Shown: positions 14,866 through 20,312 of the stretch, in pieces
Numbering within the stretch: position 1 is the stretch's first letter
Layout: each line of letters starts with the position of its first letter
Source: an uncultured Sutterella sp.
GTDB taxonomy: Bacteria; Pseudomonadota; Gammaproteobacteria; Burkholderiales; Burkholderiaceae_F
Direction: 5' to 3'
DNA length: 20,312 bases
NCBI GenBank assembly: GCA_900542195.1
Contig: UQNA01000051.1
Location: forward strand, 1-20,312
The notes under the pieces: generated by a model
What the model was told of the DNA's origin: nothing
Databases searched by the model: none
Seen by the model: only the letters and a program-made list of their open reading frames with translations
Program-made: the position numbers and the translations under genes

Positions 14866-15771
14866 TTACCGCCGTGCAGCCAGAGTTCTAGATTCAGAAA
14901 AAAGGAATAGGAGGATAGAACTCCAAATGAAAGAAAGCGGGAGCAGTTGTTCTGTGTTGAAAGGCTCTTTGAAAATAAATATTCCTACTAACAAAGTAAG
15001 TATCGGATTGATATACATGCAGAACCCGAGGACGTTCAACGGCAGATTTAAGGCTGCATAAGAAAAAGCAACCATAGGAATGGTTGTGATAACGCCGGTT
15101 GAGACCAGAACCCAGGTGAGATCTTCGGCTGGATTTCCGGAGAAGAAGTGACTGGTGCCGACGTGGTTTAGAGTAAATATGTAGACCAAGGCCAATGGAA
15201 GCATCAGACCGGATTCAATCGTGTTGCTGATCCATGGATCCACTTTTATTTTCTTCTTTAAAGCCCCGTAAATGGCCCAAGTAGAGGAGACGCCCACTGC
15301 TATCCAAGGTATTCTTCCAAGCTGAAAGACCATGATAAGCAAACCCAGGAAGGCCAGAAGGATGCTGGCCCACTTAAGCGGCGGAAGTTTTTCTTTATAG
15401 AAAAGAACTCCTAGAAAAACAGAAATTAAGGGCGTTAGAAACATGCCGATGCCAAGTTCTACGACTTGGTTGCTGTTTACTCCGTAGATGTTTATCCACC
15501 AATTCACTCCTGCAAAGGCAGCAGCAAGGGTAAGGCAAACCGCATATTGTTTTTGTTCGGCTAAATAATGAAAAGTTTCTTTGAACTTGTGAAACTTTTT
15601 GAAAATCACAAGTAATAGAAGCATCACTAGCAAAGACCAAACGACACGATGGGCAACGACTTCCCATCCGCCGGCTTTGCCGAACATTTTCCAAAAAATC
15701 GGAAGAAAGCCCCATACTAAGTAGGCAGAGGTCGCACCGATAAGCCCTAATTTTCTGTTTTCTGCAGACAT
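14866..15771 (-). CDS. rarD: RarD-type EamA-superfamily transporter
   Basis: The 301-residue protein has about ten hydrophobic segments, as expected for the drug/metabolite transporter superfamily. RarD signatures are the N-terminal SAYLVWGFLPIFWK, the AHRVVWSLL stretch after helix 1, NWWINIYGVNSNQVVELGIG in the middle, and PLKWASILLAFLGL. RarD is named for chloramphenicol sensitivity in E. coli; the transported compound is not established. The start codon lies only five to six bases past the T-run of the tctC terminator and has no ribosome site, so either a short unseen leader is used or translation is weak. Confidence 0.9.
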   Translation of the reverse strand: MSAENRKLGLIGATSAYLVWGFLPIFWKMFGKAGGWEVVAHRVVWSLLVMLLLLVIFKKFHKFKETFHYLAEQKQYAVCLTLAAAFAGVNWWINIYGVNSNQVVELGIGMFLTPLISVFLGVLFYKEKLPPLKWASILLAFLGLLIMVFQLGRIPWIAVGVSSTWAIYGALKKKIKVDPWISNTIESGLMLPLALVYIFTLNHVGTSHFFSGNPAEDLTWVLVSTGVITTIPMVAFSYAALNLPLNVLGFCMYINPILTLLVGIFIFKEPFNTEQLLPLSFIWSSILLFLFSESRTLAARR

Positions 15772-15775
15772 AACG

Positions 15776-15798
15776 AAAAGGCTCGGTGAGCCGAGCCT
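15776..15798 (-). terminator. Rho-independent terminator after tctC
   Basis: On the minus strand AGGCTCGG pairs with CCGAGCCT (8 bp, four-base loop; 15779-15786 and 15791-15798) and continues into TTTT. It is 23 bases after the tctC stop and ends five bases before the rarD start codon. A separate 14-bp palindrome, AACTAAATTTAGTT, lies at 15802-15815 between stop and stem. Confidence 0.85.
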
Positions 15799-15820
15799 AT
15801 TAACTAAATTTAGTTATAAC

Positions 15821-16762
15821 TTACTTATAGAGTTTGCTAATAACGTCTTTAGCGAAAACTTCCTGATCTTTCAATAACTGACCAAGCTGTTTGTCATCCT
15901 TGAAGTCCATAGAAAGACCGGCTTTCTTGTGTGCTTCGATAGTTGCAGGATCCTGCATTGTCTTCTTGAAAGCATCAACGTAGAACTTGATGATTTCAGG
16001 AGATGTACCTTTAGGTGCAACGATAGCGCGTGCAGAACCGTACCATTCCGGATAAAGACCTTTTTCACCTAATGTCGGTACATCTGGAAGTTCAGGAGCA
16101 CGTGTCGGAGAGAAGACAGCTAAAACTCTCAATTCCGGTTTGTCGCCCTTAACGAGCTTAGCAACGTCAGCAACTTTAGCGCATGTGAAATCAACTTCAC
16201 CTTGACGTAAAGCTAAGAGCTGGTCAGCTGTACCACCGTAAGGAACTGCTTTGTAATCAAACTTGCCGCTTTGTGCGAGAAGCTGAGCTGCAGTGTGGTT
16301 GGAAGCCTTAACGCCGTTTGTAGAAGCCTTAAGCTGTTTTTGTTTAGCAGCGGCAACCAAGTCTTCGATTGTCTTGTAGGGAGAGTCAGCCTTAACAGCA
16401 ACAACGCCGGACTCGGTCAAGTGGTTGGCGATAGGAATAACGTCAGAAACAGAGAACGGAGCTCCTTTCTGAGCGGCTAATGTTGTGAAGGTCGGAAGGT
16501 TGATAAAACCGATTGTGTGACCGTCTGGTTTGGAATTAACTAAACGTGTCCAGCCAATTTTGCCGTCGCCGCCGGGAAGGTTCTGAATAACAAGAGTCTT
16601 GCCCACATATTTACCAGCTTCTGTGGAGAGAAGGCGAGCACCTGTATCTGTGCCGGAACCAGCCTTATAAGCAACGATAACGTTAACGTCGCTTGTCGGA
16701 GCCCAAGCCATAGCTACAGGCATTGTCATTGCAACGGCAACGGCTAAAAGTACTTTTTTCAT
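15821..16762 (-). CDS. tctC: Tripartite tricarboxylate transporter substrate-binding protein (TctC/Bug family)
   Basis: The 313-residue protein has a Sec signal peptide (MKKVLLAVAVAMTMPVAMA, cut at about residue 19) and then the two-lobed Bug fold: the AGSGTDTGARLL loop (34-45), the NLPGGDGKIGW carboxylate-binding loop (61-71), ASTNGVKASNHTAAQLLAQ in lobe 2 and the PYGGTADQLLALRQGEVDF region. It captures an organic acid in the periplasm and hands it to TctA-TctB. The ligand cannot be read from sequence. A good AGGAGG ribosome site precedes the ATG, and a 108-bp gap separates it from tctA, a spacing that would allow extra expression of the binding protein. Confidence 0.93.
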   Translation of the reverse strand: MKKVLLAVAVAMTMPVAMAWAPTSDVNVIVAYKAGSGTDTGARLLSTEAGKYVGKTLVIQNLPGGDGKIGWTRLVNSKPDGHTIGFINLPTFTTLAAQKGAPFSVSDVIPIANHLTESGVVAVKADSPYKTIEDLVAAAKQKQLKASTNGVKASNHTAAQLLAQSGKFDYKAVPYGGTADQLLALRQGEVDFTCAKVADVAKLVKGDKPELRVLAVFSPTRAPELPDVPTLGEKGLYPEWYGSARAIVAPKGTSPEIIKFYVDAFKKTMQDPATIEAHKKAGLSMDFKDDKQLGQLLKDQEVFAKDVISKLYK

Positions 16763-16870
16763 TTGTCTAAATCCTCCTAGGGATAAGTTGGTTTGATTTG
16801 TCTAAGAATTTAAATATTTGTTTCCGAGTAACCCATATTCTACTCAGCTTTACCGCGTGGAGTCCATTAC

Positions 16871-18379
16871 TTATTTGTTGGCTCTGTGTTCTACGTGCTT
16901 TTCCCACTTGGCCATAAGCCACGGAGAAAGCGTACCGAGGAGGCAGAGAAGTATAAGCAGCCAGCAAAGCGGGGTGCTGAAGAGGATGGATGGATCTCCA
17001 TCGCTAAGGTATAAGGATCTTCTCAGTCCGTTTTCGCCGATCGGACCAAGAATTAAACCTAACACGATAGCTGCAGCATTCAAATCGAATTTTCTGACGA
17101 GGTAACCGATGAAGCCGAAGAGGAACATGAGAAGAACTTCGTCGAAATTATTATGAATGGCAAAGGAACCTACAACGCACAGGAGGAAGATGGACGGAAT
17201 CAAAATAGAATCAGACAATCTTGAAACTTGCGCAAAGATTCTGCAGCCTAGCAATCCGACTGCCAACATCGCAAACTGAACTAAAACGAAACCGGCAAAG
17301 AAGGTGTATGTCATCGGAGCATAAGTAGAGAAGAGCTCCGGACCGGGTTGGAGACCGTGAATGATCAAGCCGCCCATTAATACGGCGGTTACGGATTCTC
17401 CCGGGATGCCAAGAGTCAACGTTGGAATCAAAGAACCGCCGGTAACCGCATTGTTTGCAGCCTCTGAGCCGGCAACGCCTTCAATGGAGCCCTTACCGAA
17501 TTCATCTTTATGCTTGGAAAAACGGCGAGCTTCGTTATAGCCCATGAAGCAAGCGATCGTGGCTCCGGCCCCCGGCAAGATACCGAGGATGTTGCCAATC
17601 ATCCAAGAACGTGTAATGGTTGGCATTAAACGCTTAATTTCTTGTCTGGAGAGTAAAAGGCTGCCTGAGAATTTTGCGGCTTTTGCTCTTTCCTTGATCT
17701 TCTTTTCGGCAAGGATAAGAACTTGGGACATAGAGAACAAACCAATCAAGGCACAGGTTACGTTGACGCCGTTATAAAGGCTTGCTTGACCGAACATGAA
17801 TCTTTCTACGCCTTCCATCGGGTCCATACCGACGGTAGAGATTAAGAGACCGAGAATGCCGGAAATGAAACCTTTAAGTAAAGATTTGGAAGAAACGCCG
17901 GCAATAATCGTTAGACCGAAAATTGAAAGCCAGAAGTATTCCGGGCTCTTGAACTGCATAGCAAGTTCAGCAAGGAACGGAGAGAAGAAGTACAGGGAGA
18001 TACAGCTTAACAAGCCCCCGCAGAATGAAGCGAAACATGCAACTGCTAAGGCCTTGGCTGCCTGGCCTTTCTTAGTTAATTCATATCCTTCGATAGCGGT
18101 AGCTGCAGAAGCAGGGGTGCCGGGTGTATGAATAAGAATGGCTGAAATTGAACCGCCGAAAATTGCTCCGCAATAAATGCCGCCCAATACGATAAGGCCG
18201 GTAGCCGGATTCATACCGAAAGTAACCGGAAGCAGAAGAGCCACACCCATGGCTGCAGATAGGCCGGGCAAACAGCCAATCGTAATACCCAAAGCCGTAG
18301 CGGCAACCATTAAGACGAGAGTCAAAGGATTTAAGGCATGAATAAAACCTTCGCCCATTAAAGTGATTGTTTCTAACAT
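16871..18379 (-). CDS. tctA: Tripartite tricarboxylate transporter large permease (TctA)
   Basis: The 502-residue, multi-helix membrane protein has the classic TctA signatures GITIGCLPGLSAAMGVALLL (31-50), YCGAIFGGSISAILIHTPGTP (69-89) and a second inverted-repeat copy, LPGAGATIACFMGYNEARR, near 270, with LGIPGESVTAVLMGG following. These proline-glycine loops form the substrate path. Together with TctB and TctC it makes a sodium- or proton-driven, binding-protein-dependent carboxylate importer. The ATG has AAGGAGAG upstream and lies nine bases after the tctB stop. Confidence 0.96.
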   Translation of the reverse strand: MLETITLMGEGFIHALNPLTLVLMVAATALGITIGCLPGLSAAMGVALLLPVTFGMNPATGLIVLGGIYCGAIFGGSISAILIHTPGTPASAATAIEGYELTKKGQAAKALAVACFASFCGGLLSCISLYFFSPFLAELAMQFKSPEYFWLSIFGLTIIAGVSSKSLLKGFISGILGLLISTVGMDPMEGVERFMFGQASLYNGVNVTCALIGLFSMSQVLILAEKKIKERAKAAKFSGSLLLSRQEIKRLMPTITRSWMIGNILGILPGAGATIACFMGYNEARRFSKHKDEFGKGSIEGVAGSEAANNAVTGGSLIPTLTLGIPGESVTAVLMGGLIIHGLQPGPELFSTYAPMTYTFFAGFVLVQFAMLAVGLLGCRIFAQVSRLSDSILIPSIFLLCVVGSFAIHNNFDEVLLMFLFGFIGYLVRKFDLNAAAIVLGLILGPIGENGLRRSLYLSDGDPSILFSTPLCWLLILLCLLGTLSPWLMAKWEKHVEHRANK

Positions 18380-18388
18380 GATCTCTCC

Positions 18389-18838
18389 TTATTCAAACAA
18401 AACGCCCAAAGGAAGAGGTACCTTCAGGAACATAGAGAAGACCAAATAGGTCACGCCCATTACGCAAACGCAGGAAATAACCGCAGGAATAGGTTTGACC
18501 TTGAGAAAGAACTGGGCAAGGATCAGATAAAGAACACTGGAAATATAGTATCCGAGATAATTGACCAGTGCTAAGTAAATGACGCATCCAATGACAACTC
18601 CAAAAAACTGAGAAGGAATAAATCCTTGGAAGATTTTTCTGAAGTCATTAATGAAAAGTTTATGACGTTTAAAATGCCAGATCTGTTGGAGAAGAAGCAG
18701 GGTATTGCAAACGTATAGGGCAGAGATAAGGATTAGAGGATAAGATTGAGCGCCTTCTGGGAGCTCCAATGTCATCACTAAAAACCAGGTTGCAATCGCA
18801 TATATAACTACGATTACGCCGATGTCTGAGTCTTTCAT
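18389..18838 (-). CDS. tctB: Tripartite tricarboxylate transporter small membrane subunit (TctB)
   Basis: The 149-residue protein has four hydrophobic segments (about 6-23, 32-50, 75-98 and 115-140), the topology of TctB family members. TctB sequences are poorly conserved, so its position directly upstream of tctA carries much of the call. It is the first gene of the operon; no strong ribosome site precedes the ATG. Confidence 0.88.
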   Translation of the reverse strand: MKDSDIGVIVVIYAIATWFLVMTLELPEGAQSYPLILISALYVCNTLLLLQQIWHFKRHKLFINDFRKIFQGFIPSQFFGVVIGCVIYLALVNYLGYYISSVLYLILAQFFLKVKPIPAVISCVCVMGVTYLVFSMFLKVPLPLGVLFE

Positions 18839-18895
18839 AATTTGGCTTTGGAATTAGGTTTTTTAAAATGAGGGCAAGCTCTTTTTTGTTTCATC

Positions 18896-18913
18896 GTTTA
18901 GGAAAGCCTAAAC
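18896..18913 (-). promoter_or_regulatory. Perfect inverted repeat in the tctBAC leader, possible operator
   Basis: GTTTAGG and CCTAAAC (7 bp each, four-base spacer) form a perfect palindrome about seven bases past the expected transcription start. No T-tract follows on either strand, so it is more likely a dimeric repressor site, or a leader hairpin, than a terminator. No regulator gene lies next to the operon. Confidence 0.5.
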
Positions 18914-18926
18914 TGTAACAGAGTGT

Positions 18927-18955
18927 ATTCTAGGAGGAAGTGGGGCTTTTGACAA
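18927..18955 (-). promoter_or_regulatory. Sigma-70 promoter of the tctBAC operon
   Basis: On the minus strand TTGTCA (18950-18955) and TAGAAT (18927-18932) are each five of six matches to consensus and exactly 17 bp apart, giving a leader of about 80 bases before tctB. The rest of the 328-bp gap (18839-19166) holds the leader palindrome and otherwise nothing I recognise. Confidence 0.72.
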
Positions 18956-19166
18956 TAAGTGACTTCTTTTCATTGGCCTACAAGGCGAGTGTCGGCACCG
19001 CTCACTCGAATTATTTCTTCGAAGAAGCGCTTGTATATCAGAAAAAATTTTCTCTTGTGAGGAAGGAAAAGGAGCAACGAATACGCCTCAAAGATATTTT
19101 CAAATTTGTTAAAGCTAATTTGCTCTTTACAAAAAATCTATCTTATTGTGGAGAACGCCACCTTCC

Positions 19167-19778
19167 TCAAGATTGTTCTGAAGAGAAATTCTGTTTCTTA
19201 ATAAGGTGTCCCATCGAGAACTCGCAGCCGCAGTACTGTTGATTATAAAAATCGTATTGCTTCAGCAGAATTGTCCTCCTTTCTTGAAGTCCCCCTTTAC
19301 GCCAGTTCATTTGGAAGTATTGAACTTCGGGAACTTTTTCAACGGCATAAGCCGCAGCTTCATCAATCTGATCTTGTCGTTTCCAACGAGAGCGGGCAAG
19401 TGTGGTTGTAAAAGCTTCAATATTATGCTCTCGGGCGCATAAAGCTGTCGCAGATAAACGGTGCTTGAAGCATGCTAAACATCTCCGTCCTCTTTCAGGT
19501 TCGTCTTCTAAACCTTTGACTGCTTCTCGCCATAGAAGATGATCGTAGTCGCCCTCTATGTACGGAATTTTTTCCTGCTGGCAAAAGCGAACCAATTCAT
19601 CTTTTCTTTTGAGATACTCCTCGTCCGGGAAGATGTTAGGGTTATAGAAAAAAACAGTGGTCGGTACCTTCTTCTGCCTAAGCCACTCCAAGATAGCCGA
19701 CGAACAAGGTGCGCAGCAGCTATGCAGCAAGAGAGACTTAGGTAAAGTTAAATTTTTATCGGACGGACTTAGCAGCAT
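19167..19778 (-). CDS. queH: Epoxyqueuosine reductase QueH
   Basis: QueH carries out the last step of queuosine tRNA modification, reducing epoxyqueuosine to queuosine with an iron-sulfur cluster. I start at the ATG at 19778 (203 aa); a TTG at 19814 would add 12 residues but lies within or before the terminator. In this numbering the family cysteines are C21, C22 and C25 (HSCCAPCS), C100 and C103 (RRCLACFKHRL), and C183 and C185 (YCGCEFS). TTTLARSRWK is another conserved stretch. There is no signal peptide. The ATG comes directly after the T-run of the upstream gene's terminator and has no ribosome site, so its promoter and start remain open. Confidence 0.92.
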   Translation of the reverse strand: MLLSPSDKNLTLPKSLLLHSCCAPCSSAILEWLRQKKVPTTVFFYNPNIFPDEEYLKRKDELVRFCQQEKIPYIEGDYDHLLWREAVKGLEDEPERGRRCLACFKHRLSATALCAREHNIEAFTTTLARSRWKRQDQIDEAAAYAVEKVPEVQYFQMNWRKGGLQERRTILLKQYDFYNQQYCGCEFSMGHLIKKQNFSSEQS

Positions 19779-19809
19779 AAAAAAATAGACGATCAGCGAA
19801 TGATCGTCT
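19779..19809 (-). terminator. Rho-independent terminator upstream of queH
   Basis: On the minus strand AGACGATCA pairs with TGATCGTCT (9 bp, loop of five bases; 19787-19795 and 19801-19809), and after one base come seven T residues that run straight into the queH ATG. It is 22 bases after the stop of the helix-turn-helix ORF, which it should terminate. Confidence 0.85.
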
Positions 19810-19831
19810 TTCAAATGTTAAAAAGATCTGG

Positions 19832-20308
19832 TTAGTTAATCGTGGACGAAGACTTGGCTTCCAATTCTTCTTTGTTCGCACGGTGAATCCATTGAAGAAC
19901 TGTTGCTCGATTAACTTTCGTCAGTTGAGAAATCTGGTTGTAGGATTTACCTTCTTCTCTTCTAAGACGAAGAACAGTGGCTTTTTGCTCTGCTGTATAA
20001 ACTTGTTGTCTGGCGCCGCGTTCGGCTCTAAATGTACCGATAAGGTAGCTGCGGTGCCAATCACGAGCTGTATAAACAGGAATATTCAATTTTTCTCCCA
20101 GATTACCCACAGCTTTGATATGGTCAGCATGATCGTGCGTTATAAATACCGCACGAATACTATCCATCAAGATATTATAATCTTTCAGTGATTTTTTGAT
20201 AGTACGTATGCCGATTCCGGCATCTATCAGTATTCCATAGGTTTCAGTGCCCAAATAATAACAGTTCCCACTACTGCCACTCGCCAGGCTTATAAATTTT
20301 ACTTTCAT
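19832..20308 (-). CDS. Chimeric ORF: WalJ/YycJ-like metallo-beta-lactamase fragment joined to a helix-turn-helix segment
   Basis: Residues 1-80 match the N-terminus of WalJ/YycJ-type metallo-beta-lactamase fold proteins as found in Bacteroidota: SGSSGNCYYLG, LIDAGIG and the metal site THDHADH (57-63). A real member runs to about 250 residues with further metal ligands, all missing here. From residue 81 the sequence switches to a basic segment (residues 83-101) and then a transposase/Fis-like helix-turn-helix (about 105-143: QKATVLRLRREEGKSYNQIS, then VNRATVLQWIHRANK). That second part is followed by its own terminator and looks like the 3' end of a native gene of unknown function, whose true start is not in this sequence. 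I regard the fusion as a probable assembly artefact and not as a functional protein. Confidence 0.6.
   Translation of the reverse strand: MKVKFISLASGSSGNCYYLGTETYGILIDAGIGIRTIKKSLKDYNILMDSIRAVFITHDHADHIKAVGNLGEKLNIPVYTARDWHRSYLIGTFRAERGARQQVYTAEQKATVLRLRREEGKSYNQISQLTKVNRATVLQWIHRANKEELEAKSSSTIN
19992..20077. repeat. 11-bp direct repeat at the chimeric junction
   Basis: GCTGTATAAAC occurs at 19992-20002 and at 20067-20077, 75 bp (25 codons) apart, encoding VYTA twice in the same frame on the minus strand. The second copy falls exactly where similarity to the metallo-beta-lactamase family ends. Confidence 0.75.
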
Positions 20309-20312
20309 GTTT
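20066..20312. other. Terminal segment of probable foreign (Bacteroidota-like) origin
   Basis: The last 247 bases encode only the first 80 residues of the metallo-beta-lactamase-like protein plus four upstream bases. The protein resembles Bacteroides/Prevotella homologues more than betaproteobacterial ones as I remember them. The segment reaches the window edge, as expected if two genomes were joined during assembly or amplification. Confidence 0.5.

Noticed and set aside
18940..19242. Plus-strand 100-residue ORF starting at a GTG behind an AGGAGG-like stretch
   Set aside because: The spacing to the GTG is too short, the ORF overlaps the tctB promoter at its start and the queH 3' end antisense by about 76 bp, and its sequence resembles no family I know.

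Overview
The window looks like a piece of a Gram-negative, anaerobically respiring gut-type betaproteobacterium, most likely Sutterellaceae (Parasutterella/Turicimonas/Sutterella relatives). The reasons are a TctC/Bug-type binding protein with TctA and TctB, two exported fumarate-reductase-like flavoproteins, a PhnD-type sensor kinase placed beside a flavin reductase, Tat and Sec signal peptides, and moderate GC. The genus is an inference from gene content and was not tested by a search.

Layout from left to right. (1) 51-3463: an AraC-family regulator (minus strand, with its own terminator) is divergent from a two-gene operon, ygeY (M20 hydrolase) and dpaL (diaminopropionate ammonia-lyase), that should feed 2,3-diaminopropionate into pyruvate and ammonia. 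(2) 3579-7492, minus strand: a sensor kinase with a PhnD-like periplasmic domain, a FixJ-type response regulator and an exported FAD-only reductase are packed with overlapping ends, a sense-and-reduce module for an unknown electron acceptor. (3) 7655-10526, minus strand: a Tat-exported type I 3-dehydroquinate dehydratase is followed by an exported FMN/FAD reductase, with a GC-rich hairpin between them and a strong terminator after. This looks like a dehydrate-then-reduce respiratory route for quinate- or shikimate-type compounds and is the most novel-looking part of the window. (4) 10527-13504, plus strand: a regulatory region with tandem 13-bp repeats precedes a D-2-hydroxyacid dehydrogenase of the GlcD/D2HGDH type and a cytoplasmic L-asparaginase. 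(5) 13511-15771, minus strand: a YdgA/DUF945-like envelope protein and the transporter RarD. (6) 15779-18955, minus strand: a complete tripartite tricarboxylate transporter, tctB-tctA-tctC, with a recognisable promoter, a leader palindrome and a terminator. (7) 19167-20312, minus strand: queH, a terminator, and a final ORF whose first 80 residues are a Bacteroidota-like WalJ/YycJ metallo-beta-lactamase fragment and whose remainder is an unrelated helix-turn-helix segment, probably an assembly or amplification chimera at the contig end.

How the parts fit: modules 2, 3 and 6 suggest a cell that takes up organic acids and uses small unsaturated organic acids as periplasmic electron acceptors, while modules 1 and 4 feed amino acids and 2-hydroxyacids into central metabolism. 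No haem-binding CxxCH motif or quinol dehydrogenase was seen in the window, so both exported flavoproteins must draw electrons from a partner encoded elsewhere. No tRNA, rRNA, CRISPR array, insertion sequence or phage gene was found. Bases 1-50 hold nothing I can identify.
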